From Dipteris shenzhenensis (lineage: Eukaryota > Polypodiophyta > Polypodiopsida > Gleicheniales): a stretch of 64,000 nucleotides of DNA. Below are positions 46,093 to 58,500 of this stretch, in pieces. Below the pieces are notes generated by a model, which was not told the origin of the DNA, ran no database searches, and worked only from the letters and a program-made list of their open reading frames with translations. Both the position numbers and the translations under genes were made by a program. The stretch is taken from assembly GCA_047967505.1 (NCBI GenBank), contig CM106541.1. The stretch is one strand, 5' to 3'. The stretch's first letter is position 1. Each line of letters begins with the position of its first letter.

Positions 46093-47737
46093 TTGGGATG
46101 ATGCCAATTAGGTTGGGGATCCAACTTGCTTACCTAATCTTCACTAATTTGACGCTGACAAAGGTTGGTAAGGAAGTTGTCCAGGGTCCATTGTCCAGGG
46201 TCCATCCACCTCGAGTTTTCATATCGGGATATTTGCTCCAAAAATCCTTGATGGGGTTATTGGGAAGTGGTATCACATAAAAATCATATACATCATTGGA
46301 ATTTGGCATGGGAGTGGGAATTGGATTATCCGGATCCAAATATTCAAAATCAAATATTGGCTCATTTTTTGCTAATGGCAGCACAAGTAGTGTCAGAGGT
46401 GATGACGGGGCAGGGAGACAATTTGGGGACATCGGAGAGAAATATGGAAGAGTGTTAGTTGTGGAAGGGGTATCAAAGGGGAGGGAGGGAAGAACTAGGC
46501 AAATGGTTTGAGCAGCTTGGTAATCCTCAAGGGTAGGATTAGCAAGGGAAGGGAAGAAGTTAGGTGCGAGGGCTCATAAGTTTGTGACTATTGGGTTAGT
46601 TGAAAGTGGTGATAGGCATGAGCAAAGAGATGAGGAAGGGAGTAGATGTTAGGCTAGAGATCAAGGAAGGTTAAGACGGTGGTAGCAAACCTTAAGTCTG
46701 ACTTCTTCTTCTCCCAACTCTCAATTTTGTGGTTCTTCTTCTCTAATCGTAGGGCTTTACCTTTATGCTCAACCCATACTATATCCCATTCTTTCATTTT
46801 CACTGCACAAACATCATTAATATATGATGGTCTTTTAGTGCATATATGCTCAAACCATTCATTACAAAAAATTTGGGCTAAAAAAGGGCCCTGTAAGGGA
46901 GCCCTTGGGTTGGTGACATGGAAGAATAAGGTGAAAAAACCCCAATAGAAGATTGGCTAGTGGAGGGTAATAGAATATTGAAAGTGGCCTGACTTCTCTA
47001 TTTCTTATTCAATGGCCCAAACAATGAGGTGGAGCACCCACTTGCTACCTCAACTCTCCCATCACGTTTTTTAACTATAGCCAAACTAAGAAACCTAGTT
47101 TCGCAACCAAACTTGTACCATGTGACCTGAAACCAAATCCTCCCATCCAACTACCACACTCCTTTCATCCTTTCTCATTTCTCTTGCTTCCCCCTCATTT
47201 CTGAGCACCATTTTGAATTTTTCTTTGCTCCAATCCTTTTTCAAATTTTCTATTAGCTCTTGAGCGGGAAGCTTCTTTCTCTATTCTCCCTCTCATGGGA
47301 TGGACTCTCATGCCAAAATCTCATCGCTTCTCTTTCTACCTGCATTTCCCTCCCATTTCACTCTCATTCTTTCAAAACATTCAAGATTTTTGAATGAGAT
47401 TCAACCTACCTTCTTCTTTCTCTATTTTGGGCACTTCTCCTTCAAATCTTGCCACTTCCTCTCTCATCCGAGATTCTCCCATGATCTGAAATCATTTCAT
47501 CTAGGAAGATAAGGCAATCAATGTTTTGCATGAGCCATGAATGATGCAAGGCTTTTGGAGCTTAGAAGGAGCTACTGGACGAGATTCTTTGAGAAAGGAT
47601 CAAATCAGATTGAGTTTCAGGCATTGCAGTTGCTAATGCATGAGAATCAATCTTTCTTTTACCCATCTCTCAATACTAGTTACTTTCCCTACTGCAATCT
47701 CTAAGGGTGCATGATTTCGAACCATTTTGAAGGTTTG
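46093..47737. other. Unassigned region
   Basis: Several short frames (46130-46432 minus, 46267-46511 plus, 47300-47512 plus) show no recognisable domain. Bases 47030-47500 are T/C-rich. Confidence 0.4.
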
Positions 47738-48569
47738 GGTCCATCCAGATAGCTTGTATGGAGGTTCAAATGAGATAATCTTTGGAACAATGCAACACAG
47801 TGATTATGACAAGATTTGTTTGTTAATGATGTTAGTTCGTAGCTCATTTTGGGTAGTTGTGTTGTTTTCTTTTATAACATTAAAAATTTTGTTTGTTTTG
47901 TAAGAAATTCCATGAGAAATGAGTCTTTTTCACTCTTACTATCAATGGTTTTCTACATAATATTGCTTGAAATAGATTTTGAGATGTTTGGGAGCATATA
48001 ATTTGTTTTAAAGCAAGAACCATCAACTTCATCAATCCTGGTACACATTTGGGACCACTGGGAGGGACAAGTTTGATCACAATTTTCTTTCAAAAAACCT
48101 TGCTCCAAGAATCAGGTACTATTCATTCATGTAGTTTTAGAATGTTTTTAGTTTTCAACTCAAATCAGGGTCTATCAGAGCAACTTGCATGGAGATTCAA
48201 GTGAGAAAATCTTTAGAACAATGCAAGACAATGAAATTAATGAGATTTTATGATGCAACTTTGAAGAAGCAGTTAATTTGTAGTTTGTTTTGGTAATTTT
48301 GTTGTTTTCTTCTAATACATGATTGAAAGAGGAAGAAAGATTTTTTTGTTTTAAAAGATACACCCTTACTATTGAGGTTTTTTACAGAAGATGGTTTGAA
48401 ATATATTTGGAGTTGTTTGGAAGCATATAATTAGTATTGGAGAAAAATCCATCAATTTTAGCATCCTAGATTACAAGAGGGACCATTGAGGAGGACAAGT
48501 TTGATCACATTTTTTCTTCAAAGATCCTTGTGAGGTATTGTTCATTCACATAGTTTAACGGTGTTTAAT
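47738..48569. repeat. Two-copy diverged duplication, ~0.4 kb
   Basis: Copy 1 is about 47738-48150 and copy 2 about 48168-48569. Shared landmarks are GGAGATTCAAGTGAGAAAAT (variant in copy 1), TTTGTTGTTTTCTT and GGGACAAGTTTGATCACA. Non-coding. It lies just upstream of the DDE-like gene and may be its leader or promoter region. Confidence 0.75.
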
Positions 48570-48876
48570 GATAACTAAATGTTTTTTTGAATTTGTAGAT
48601 TTCAATTGTTAGATTTTGCATGCAATTGGGATTTTTATTTTTGCTTGGTTTGATACTTTTCTGAAACATGTCATGTTTGTATATTATTTGTTGATGTCAA
48701 TGTTATATTATGTTAGGTGGAAAGTGTATGAAATCATGCAAGCTTATCAGAATTAAAAAAAGGTGGATATCCATTTTCAAATAGATGCAGAGAATGCACC
48801 ATTTTTAAAGAGGAATGAATCCTCCTTAGCAAGTGAAAGTGATTTAGTAGCTCTTTGAAATCAAGGAAAAGCACAT

Positions 48877-51564
48877 ATGGATTTGTGGTTAGAAGGGAAA
48901 ATATATCCAGTAGATTCACAAACTTGTCAGACTCCTCAATTCCATGGATTGACCAGCTTAATAAAGTTCCTATGTAAGGGTGAGAATGGTTTGTTAGGAT
49001 ATTGTTGGAGGTCGATTGGTCATGGAGCAAGTAGCCTTCACAGCCAATATCAATCTTTGTTTAGTTAAAGAGACAAAAGGATCGCAATGTTGGAGGCTTG
49101 GAATCAACATTTGGTATCATCTATGCAAGCTACAAGTGTTCAAATGTCTGTATATGATGTCATAGAGAAGAAAAATCAGGAATTATAGATAAAGGTTCAA
49201 ACATTAGTTGCTCAATTGGGAGAGAGCACTATAAATGCAATTGACTTACACATGTAAAACATAGCTCTGAAGGATGAGATCAAGAAGTTAGGAAAAACAT
49301 TATCATTCATGAAGGATACTCCAATGGGTCCAAGACTATGTAAGAGGAAATTGCATCCAATGGATGAAATATCCAATACAAGTGGTCACCGGAAGCGTCG
49401 AGTGAGAGCTTGTAGGAGTGTTTCAGAACTCATGTCTATCCATGATGAACACTATGGTGCTATGGGTGAAGTGTTTACAAAAAAAATGTTGGAGTCTGTT
49501 ATACAACATCCAAAATTCAAAAGTCAAAAATCAAAGATAACATCTGAGTCAATGAACAAAGTTGTGGAGCATTTCAATGCAACTAGTGCACAAGGAGTTT
49601 GTGATACTATAGGGATAAGTACAAGGGCATATCGGCTCATATTGAAGAGCTTAAAAATAGCATGTCTTTTTTGTGGGAGCAAAAGTTAAGGCCTCGCTTC
49701 CTAAACTGACTGATGTTGATAAGGCCAAGCATGCACTCAATTTGGGTGTACTTGATTGAGTCAGTGAGCCCCAACATGTATGTAGTACACTAACTTTGAA
49801 AACAAAGGCTGCAGAGACTAAAGAATTGGAATTGAAAATCAACAATAACTTTGTGATGATGTTCGAAGAGTTTTGCAAGCCATGGTGAAGTTTTATGATA
49901 TGCCTATGGAGGAATGCAATGGTACTCTAAAGATTGTACTAAAGCTTGATGAAAGTGAGGTGGTCAAAGGTAAAAAATTAGAAAGATCTAGTTTGACAAT
50001 GATGAATAGAATACTAAACCTTGAAGTTGAGCTTGATGATGCAAGATAGTTCAGTGTGCAATAAGAAGTGGAGATTCGGTGGTTGGCTGCCTTTGAGGTA
50101 TGATGGAAATTTGAATTTTAATGCAATAATGCAAAAAGACACATAATATTTATATATAAATAATATGTGAGTTTTTTTTGTAGGCTTCGAAAGAGTCACA
50201 TTCAAATTTGAAGTGGTTTTTTGAATAAACCGATATCCCAAGTGTGATCAAAAGTCATAACAATGGTGAGCTACTTGAAGTTGAGGGCTATGGATCCTAC
50301 CGTGTAGAATGGCATCTAGCTGCTGACCTCAAGACTATTAAATGTATGTTTAATGTGGTACATGGAGCAAATACAAGCCATCCTTGTCCACTATGCATGC
50401 AAATGAGAGTACTTGCAAAGAGTGGTAAAAAGAATCAAAAGCAATGGGCCTCTGAAATTGCAGAGATAGATCAAATTAAGGCACCAAATAGGGATGCTCC
50501 AGGGAAAGATCCATCATGGAGCCCAATTCTTGAAATTCCTCTTGAGCGAGTACACATTTGTGCACTTCATGCTATTGTGAGAGTAATTGAAAAGTTGGTG
50601 CATTTGTACATCATTTATACATATAACTTGAAGCCCCAACAAGAGAGTGAGAGGATGATTGCAAGAATTGAAAAGGTTCTTTCAGATATGGGACTACACT
50701 CTGGGCAAGTAAAGATTACAAAAGATGAAAAAAGAAATGGAAAAACATGCAATTTTCCTTGTAAGCCAAGCTTTGGTGGTGTCAAGGCTTTAAAATTCCT
50801 TTCTGCAAAGAAGAAGAATGACAAGCTCAAACGTGCTAATGAGTTTGATGTATGGAGAAAGTTACACAATGCCTGTTGTGAATGAGGGGGGAAGGGACCA
50901 AAAAGACTGGAAAAGGCACGAGTATGGTTAGCTCTTGATAGCTTGGTACCTTTACTATAAAAGAAAAGATTCGAAGAAGATGATGCACAATGTTTCATCA
51001 ATGTTGTGAATTACTTTAGCCGGAAAATGGAGATAGCTTGGGGAAAGAATCATTTCACACAGTACATGGTAAACTCTAACTTGGACATTGAGATGTGCAT
51101 ATTGAATGGTCCTATATTTACTGATTTAATTTTCTATTTGGCAGCACATTTTATATGCTCATGCACCATACATGGCATGAAATTATGGAAGCATCAGAGT
51201 GTGGTACACGCAGGGCATGGAAAGATCACATTGGCAAGCACATTATGCATATAATTGTGCATATAATAGAGTGACTCAACACAGGGGTGGTAGAGCTAAG
51301 TAAAGCCCAATGGTTCAATTGGTTCAATGGTGGTACAGGCGTATCAAAATAAGAGTAGCTGCAACATTAGAATTCAAAGAGTCCTTAGTGTTCCATGCAA
51401 TGCAAGATGTTAATGTGAAACATCGAAGAAGAATATACAACTCATCAAATGCAATATCGAATCATGCAAGGTGGCATGCAACCCATCATAGACAAGGGTG
51501 CATATGGGTGGAGACAGATGAAAATGATGGTGTACAGTCTTTTAATGTGGATGCCCATGCATAA
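48877..51564 (+). pseudogene. Decayed DDE-transposase-like gene of a second family
   Basis: Plus-strand pieces in order: HRKRRVRACRSVSELMSIHD and MNKVVEHFNATSAQGVCDTI (49309-49689); a part around 49890-50040 with LKIVLKLDESEVVKGKKL; then 50244-50885 with VEWHLAADLKTIKCMFNVVH, a CX2C (CPLCMQ), IPLERVHICALHAIVRVIEK and a basic C-part; then 51006-51250 with HFICSCTIHGMKLWKHQSVV. The order D(ESEV)...D(LKTI)...H/R block matches uncharacterised repeat-encoded proteins of animals, fungi and plants that look like RNase H-fold transposases. I cannot name the family. Frame is broken by several stops and shifts (for example near 49740, 50047 and 50885), so it is dead. Confidence 0.5.
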
Positions 51565-51760
51565 GTTTCAAAATTTCTTTGTAATTTTAGTTATGTGATT
51601 TGCAGTAAAGCCAACGTATAATGGACATGAAATGCAGTATAAAAGAGAAATTTTGTGTTATTGGATGTTAATTATAAGTATTTAGCTCAAGGTTGCACTA
51701 ATTTTACTTTTTTTAGGATTTTTATTGAAACAAGTATTTTTTTTAAATTAGGGTTTTGGG

Positions 51761-51775
51761 CCCGATATAAAAGAA
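51761..51775 (+). promoter_or_regulatory. TATA-like promoter of the H3-like gene
   Basis: GGGCCCGATATAAAAG lies about 135 bases before the ATG at 51904, preceded by a GGGCCC palindrome and followed by a CT-rich leader. The presence of promoter-like DNA argues against a simple processed retrocopy. Confidence 0.5.
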
Positions 51776-51903
51776 TGCACCCTCATTTTCATTTCATTGT
51801 TTAAAGAGCTCTCCACTTCCACACCACCTCCCACTTGCCCCTGACATTCCCACCCTATCTCTCGCACCATCACCCTTTCTCTCACACACTCTCTCCATCC
51901 CCC

Positions 51904-52667
51904 ATGGCTAGGCCCAAGATCAAGGCACCATAGAGATTGGAAAAGCCAGACCCACCTCCAGACTCAGAGACAGAGAGTGATAGCCTCCCCTCCTCTCCTA
52001 CCGATGATACTTGTCAAAGGGAGAAACTGCCAATCCAGAAGCCAGATAGGGAGCAAGACGGACAGAGGAAGGCACAAGAGGAGGTACAAAGGAAGGCACA
52101 AGAAGATCCTTTAATAGATATGGATGACTCAAAGAGCATAGAGGAGGAGCATGAGTAAGAGGAACAACGAAGGACAGAGAAGAGGACAAGGGAAAGAACA
52201 GACAATCAGGGTCCACGCCAACAGGGGAGAGGTGCCCAAGCTCCAAGTGTAGGTCAAAGAGGCCCTCAACATCTAGGAAGAGGCCCTCCACATCAAGGGC
52301 AAAGAGGCCCTCCTCCAGTGAGGCAGTACAAATTCAAGTGAGGGATGATGGCACTTCGGGAGATCATAAGGTTTTAGAAGTCCATCGATCTGCTCATCCC
52401 GATGGCAAGCTTCACAAGGGTGGTACACCAGGTCATGTAGGACCTCAACCTTAGCCCAACATCCTAGTTTTACAGGCGCAAAGTTGTGGAGGCTCCTTGG
52501 CATATTTCTAGAGATGCCTTGCTTGCCATGTAGCATGCAGCTAAGGCCTACCTCTAGTAGACCTCATGGATGACACCCAACTAGCTGCCATCCATAGTAA
52601 AAGGGTCACAGTGACCACCATAGACATGCAATTTATTGTACGTCTTAGGAATCCCAAGGGCACTTAG
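51904..52667 (+). pseudogene. Histone H3 / CENH3-like gene, decayed
   Basis: One frame from ATGGCTAGGCCCAAG (MARPKIKAP, cf. the MARTK start of H3) runs about 140 codons of acidic-then-Gln/Arg/Gly-rich tail into a histone-fold: ALREIIRF, KSIDLLIPMASFTRVV, DALLAM, HAAKAYL, then, after a 2-base (CT) duplication near 52553, LVDLMDDTQLAAIHSKRVTV and MQFIVRLRNPKGT. H3 would read ALREI, [28 protein letters not shown]. The LLIP block and a Trp before the alpha-2 helix resemble CENH3. Unusual: about 14 extra residues between alpha-1/loop-1 and the LLAM helix. In-frame stops are TAG at 51931, 52375, 52438, 52465 and 52531, TGA at 52339 and TAA at 52156. No introns. Confidence 0.78.
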
Positions 52668-52671
52668 GGAT

Positions 52672-52775
52672 TTTGTATGCTCCACCCTGTACTCTGCCTA
52701 CAGGCATCTATCTTGTACTCTACCTACGGGCATCTACCTTGTACTCGGCCTACCGGCATCAATATAATAAAATGC
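52672..52775 (+). repeat. 26-bp tandem repeat in the 3' region with poly(A) signal
   Basis: Three copies of a unit with TGTACTCTGCCTACAGGCAT (variants TACCTACGGGCAT, GGCCTACCGGCAT) follow the H3-like stop. An AATATAATAAAATG stretch at about 52763 could be a polyadenylation signal. Confidence 0.75.
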
Positions 52776-53171
52776 CTTTTTTAGAATTATCTTTGTATGT
52801 GCAATCTCATTTTTATTTTCACTGTATTTGCAATCTATTGATTTACTTACATGCAATCTCAATTTACTTACGAAAGACAATCTGATGATGTATACAATAG
52901 CAAAATGAAATAATAGACATCAAATCACAATAGAACATGCAAAGGAAATAATACTCAATTCAACTTAACATAGAAAAGGAAACAATATTCTCTAGCGGGA
53001 AGAGAAAATAATTTGAAAATGGTATTCTTTATTTACATTGAGTAGTATCACAAAGATCATCAAAGCTTGAATGCATAAGCTACTCTAGTCTATGCTTCTT
53101 CCTACTTGGCTCTAATGCCTTTTTTGCTTGTGCTGAAGTAGAGAGGGTTGCACAATTTCATTCTCTATAGC
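52776..53171. other. Unassigned AT-rich spacer
   Basis: No coding signal is seen. It separates the plus-strand H3-like gene from a convergent minus-strand reading frame. Confidence 0.5.
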
Positions 53172-53740
53172 CTAGGGATCTGTAATGCGAGCTAGCCCTA
53201 CAATAGCTATAAGACTATGTAGTGGATCGGATCGTGTGTTCGAGAACAAAAATAAAGCTACACTATGCCTAATCAGAACAACACGATTGATAGTAGGATG
53301 GATGGGCCTCATCTTCACCATCCGACTAAGGACCCTGAACTTCATGATGTTCATCTTTCCATTTGGCGATAATTGTCGATGGAACACCAAAATGTGTTGA
53401 GCCACTTTGTTAATGTAGTGGCCGATCCACACCGTCCCTCCACCAGAAGACCCTTTGGTTCCACCCTTGCGTCCGATATACTCATCAACCCATAAGATAT
53501 CCTGCAACCAACATATTACATCAAAACCCAAAGATTATATAAATTAATAAAATATCATTTTTAAAGAATTAATAAGAATAAGGGTTTTCACTTGAATCAA
53601 ATCTTTAAAAAATTATATTTGGGAACCCTAAGATAGGGACATCCATGGCCCTAGCTATTGTCTTCTTGAAGTTAGCACTCTGGTCAACATTGCAGGTGAT
53701 GCACTGATAGTGCTATGCTCTCTTGGATGAGATATTATTA
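53172..53740 (-). pseudogene. Unrecognised two-exon reading frame
   Basis: Minus strand: about 53740-53605 encodes CNVDQSANFKKTIARAMDVP and LGFPN. After a TTGGTTGCAG acceptor near 53505 a second exon encodes DILWVDEYIGRKGGTKGS, GTVWIGHYINKVAQHILVFH, GKMNIMKFRVLSRMVKMRPI and ends at 53172. Overall character (CN-x-D...NFKK, later basic region) suggests a transposase or other mobile-element protein, but I cannot assign it. It is convergent with the H3-like gene. Confidence 0.4.
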
Positions 53741-54002
53741 ATGCATATGCTAGTGGACTGTGTTTATGCTTGAGTCATTTGGCACTTATTGGCATTTTGG
53801 ATTGCCATTGCGGTTGGCATTTTCTTTTGGGCCAGATTTGCTCATATGGATGCAAAGTATATGCACATGAGTCAGATGCTTTGAGACATGAGTTTTGGTG
53901 ATATTTCACTCTATTGTGGCATGCACATTTGAGTGCACCTAGTATTTGGTGTGATTCTCTCTTGTAGGCACTAGCATTTGGGATTTTTGCTTCATTTGCA
54001 TC

Positions 54003-55266
54003 ATGGAATCCTCTTCCATGTCTAAAAAGGAGTTTTTTAGCATTAAAAAGTTTGATGGGAGCAACTTTTCTTTGTGGAAAGAACAAATAAGGGATGTGCT
54101 TATTCAAAAGAAGCAGATTAAACCCTTGGTAGGGATTGAAGCTAAGCCTGCAAATATATCTGAGGATGATTGGAATGAGTTGGATGCATTAGCAAAATCT
54201 ACTATTAGACTTCATCTCGCAGAGTCAGTTTATTTCACAGTAGTAAATGAGCAGACAACAGAAGATTTGTGGAAGAAACTGTGTGCAACTTATGAGAAGG
54301 AAAGTGCCTCTAATAAAGTTTACCTCATGAAGAGGTTGTTTGAGCTGTAGATGAAGGAAGGGGTCTCCATTGCTTCTCACTTGAATGAATTCAATATTAT
54401 TTTCAGCCAGCTTCAGGCTTAGAAGATGAATTTTGATGCAGAGACTAAGGCAATATTTTTCTTATGTTCATTGCCATCCTCATGGGATACCTTCTGTACA
54501 GCTGTCAGTAACTCTACACCTAGTGGAGTACTGAAATTTGATGATGTTGTGGGTAGCTTGTTGGCCGAGGAGATTAGACGGAAGTCTATGGATGGCAACA
54601 AGCAGGATGCAGCCTTAAATGTGCAAAGGGGCAGATCACAGGTCAGGGGAAAGTCCCAAGAAAGAGGAAAGTCTCGTAGCAAATCCAGGGCACGGAACAT
54701 TGAGCGTTACCACTGTGGCAAGAAGGGCCATATGAAAAAGGATTGCTACAAGATGAAAAGAGAGCAAAAGGATAAGAAAAAGAATGCAAATTGGGGTGCA
54801 AATAAAAAGGAAGAGAGTCCAAGGGAGGACAAATAAAAAGTGAAGATTGAGGAGATCAATGCAGTCACACATGATAGTGACAATGACATTCTCTTCATCT
54901 CTAGTTTATCTACAGAGTTGCTTATCACTTCAGATGATGCATATTCCCAGGATTGGATTTTGGATTCTGGTGCTTCATTCCATGTTACTCCCCATAGGGA
55001 ATGGTTCTCCACTTATGACAGTGGAAAGACAGGTCGTGTGCATCTTGGAAATGACTATGCATGTGACATAGTCGGAGCAGGTGACATAAAGTTTTCTTTT
55101 GCAAATGGGTCTACATTTATTTTGAAACATGTGAGACATGTGCCTAAGTTGACCAAGAGTCTTCTTTTAGTGGGTCAGTTAGATGATGCTGGTTTTCACA
55201 CCACTTTTGGCTTTCAGAGTTGGAAAATTCAAAAGGGCTCTATGCTTTTGGCTAGGGGTGCCAAAT
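54003..55266 (+). pseudogene. Older Ty1/copia element: gag and protease part
   Basis: The frame begins MESSSMSKKEFFSIKKFDGS (DUF4219-like) and continues with WKKLCATYEKES and LKFDDVVGSLLAEEIRRK (gag), a zinc knuckle YHCGKKGHMKKDC whose first Cys is replaced by Arg (CGT), and an aspartic protease WILDSGASFHVT (about 54951). Stops at 54348 (TAG), 54420 (TAG) and 54834 (TAA) interrupt it. The frame is cut at 55266 by a younger copia insertion and resumes at 60759. No 5' LTR or primer site was found upstream, so the 5' end may be truncated. Confidence 0.85.
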
Positions 55267-55564
55267 TGTAAAGAATGAGGGAGAGAGATAGGAGACTCAA
55301 GTTCAGCTTTCTTCACAACACACAAAAGAGAGGGGACACAAGGTTGGAGGGTGAAGCCTTTCTTCACTATTGCACACAACAACCATACAATAGAAGAGGG
55401 AAATACCCTATATGTCAAAACCTAGAATACGTGGTTCATATGTGAACCCAAACCAAAAACATACGTGGTAGTCTAACTACACCACGAGTACAACTAACAT
55501 AGGCGGTGACATAAATGATAGTCATCCAGGAGATGTATCGGGGGTAGAGCTTGATATCTCAACA
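55267..55564 (-). repeat. 3' LTR of the young copia element
   Basis: Left copy, 298 bp. It differs from the other LTR at CACTATTG versus CACTTTTG and GTGAACCC versus GTGAATCC. The gag-pol stop codon (55522-55524) lies inside this LTR. Confidence 0.95.
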
Positions 55565-58500
55565 CTCCCCCTCAAGCTCAAATCCATCTCACGTACACCA
55601 AGCAAGCTCCTAAATCTGCGAAGCTTCTCGGTACCCAATGCCTTCGTAAAAATATTAGCCACCTGCTCCTCAGTGCTGACATAGACAAGATCAATCTCAC
55701 CAGCTAGAACCTTCTCTCTCACAAAGTGATAATGCACCTCAATGTGCTTCGTTCTAGCATGATAAACTGGGTTATTAGCAAGCATGATGCTGCTAATGTT
55801 GTCACAATGAATGACAATTGCTGCATGAACTGGCTGTCCCATATCTGCAAGTAGCTTCCGTAACCAAGCTACCTCACATGCAGCCATTGCTGCACCCCTG
55901 TACTCAGCCTCTGTGCTCGACAAGGCAACTGTTGGCTGCTTCTTGCTGCTCCAACTGATGGCACCACTCCCAAGGGAAAACATAAAACCACTAGTAGATC
56001 TCCTGTCTGAGACACTACCAGCCCAATCAGCATCTGTGTATCCATGTACCTGTAATGCACACCCAGCTTCATAAAACAGTCCATAATGCAATGTGGACTT
56101 CACATACCGCAGTATGCGCCTAGCCGCATCCAAATGTGGCTTCCTCGATGCCTGCATAAACTGACTCACCAGCCCCACAGCATAGCTCAAATCTGGTCTG
56201 GTTATAGTCATGTAAATCAAGCTACCCACTATGCGCCTGTACATAGTAATATCTTCAAGAAGCTCACCTGACTCTGCATTGAGCTTCACATTCTGCTCCA
56301 ATGGGACAGAGATAGGCTTACAGCCTGTCATCCCATATTTGGACAGCATGTCCAAACCGTATTGCCTTTGCAACAGCCATATCCCACTCGGGGATCTAAT
56401 AACCTCAATGCCCAAGAAGTAACGCAGCTCTCCCAAATCCTTCATCTCAAATTTCTGCTTCAATAGCAGCTTCACTTCATTGATGTCTGCATCACTATCA
56501 CCTGTAATAATCAAGTCATCAACATAGATGACTATAAGCACAATCCCTCTGTTTGTCCTTTTCACATAAAGTGAAAAATCTGAATTGGAAATCTGAAATC
56601 CAATAGTGACAAGATATTGCCCTATCTTGTCTGACCATGCCCTTGGCGCCTGTTTTAAGCCATACAAGGCTTTGTGCAACCTGCATACAAAATCGGGGTG
56701 TGCATTATCCTCATAACCTTCTGGCTGCATCATATAAACCTCTTCCTGCAAGTCACCATGCAAGAAGGCATTTTTCACATCCATCTGATGCAAAGACCAT
56801 CCCTTTGCAGCAGCCATAGCAATTACTGCTCTCACGGTTGCCATCCTTGCAACTGGGCTGAAAGTTTCCTCATAGTCAATTCCATATGTCTGTGCAAAAC
56901 CTTTGGCAACCAATCTTGCCTTGTACCTGCTAACAGACCCATCAGCATTGTGCTTTACTTTGTAAACCCACTTGCAGCCAATAGCCTTCTTATCATGAGG
57001 CAAAGGCATCAAATCCCAAGTGTGGTTTGCATCCAAGGCAGCCATCTCTTCATCCATAGCTGCTTCCCAATTTTTATGCCCTGCTGCATCCTCAAAACAT
57101 GTGGGCTCTGGCTCCTCTAGAACCTTGACCATATAAGCATAGTGATGTGCTGTATACCCATCATATCTCAGCCTATCAACTGGATACTTAATACGAGTGG
57201 ACCTCCGTACAACTGGATCAGTTGCAGGAGTCTTTAAATCATGCCTGCTTTTCCTTGCACCAGGTGTAACAACAGAAGGAATCCCAAGTTCCTCATCAAG
57301 GCTCATTTCAGATCCACTTGACTCTCCATCAACATGAGAGCTACCAGCAGACACATCAAACACTGGAGCATGGTCCACTTTTTCTTTTCCCTTATGTGAT
57401 ACCTGCACAACACTATCAGGACTGCCATGTGACGATTCACTAGATCTCAATCTCCCTGTCCATGCATTAGATCCACTAGTAGAGGACTCTTTGGGTCCAC
57501 TCAAGGCTTGAGATTGCTGCTCTGTATTTATTGCAGCATTCCCATTTCCTGCATCTGCATCTCCTACCATAACAGTTGGTGCATACCAGCTGCTCATTTC
57601 ATAAAAAACAACATCTCTGCTCACTTGCATTTTGCGGGTGGAAGGGTTATAACAGCGATACCCTTTCTGGTGCAGAGAATATCCAATAAAGATGCATTTT
57701 TCTGCCTTTGGATCCAGCTTTTTTCTCTTCTCATCAGGAACATGAACATAAGCTATGCAACCAAATACCTTCAAGTGAGAAATATCTGGTTTTTGGCCTG
57801 TATACATTTCTTCAGGCGTCATGCCATGGACAGCTGCAGTGGGGGTTCTGTTCATAATATAAACAGCAGTTGCTACTGCTTCAGCCCAAAAATAATCAGG
57901 CATGTTTTTCTCATTTAGGATCGCCCGTCCTACTTCTGCAATATGCCTGTTCTTCCTTTCTGCAACCCCATTCTGCTGAGGGGTAGACCTGCATGAGTAC
58001 TTCCTTTGAATTCCCTGTTCTTTCAGATATTCACAAAATTCTTCTGAAAAGTACTCTCCCCCTCCATCAGATCTTAGCACTTTAATATGCACACCTTTCT
58101 CTTTTTCAACCATGGCCTTAAAAGCCTTGAAATGGTTGAACACTTCACTTTTGTGCTTCATAAAATAAATCCACACCTTCCTAGTGTAGTCATCAATAAA
58201 CGTCACATAATAATGGCATCCACCAATAGAAGCAGCTTTGGTTGTCCAAACATCTGAATGGATCACTTCCAAAGGTCTTCTGCTCACCTTAGCATTTTTG
58301 GGACATGCATGTCTGGCCTGCTTACCCATTTGGCATGCTTCACATACCTTTTGCATTCCCTCAACTCTGAATTTAGGCAAACCTGCAACAATGTTTTTCG
58401 TTTGCATAGATTTCAGCCTTTGTATATTCACGTGCCCAATGCGCTTGTGCCATATCTCAATATCTGCAATGATACCTCTCCCATGCGCAAACATAGCAGC

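Noticed and set aside
51904-52667. Processed (reverse-transcribed) pseudogene of a histone
   Set aside because: Promoter-like DNA with a TATA box precedes it, and there is no obvious poly(A) tract or flanking duplication. A DNA-level copy fits better, although lack of introns leaves this open.
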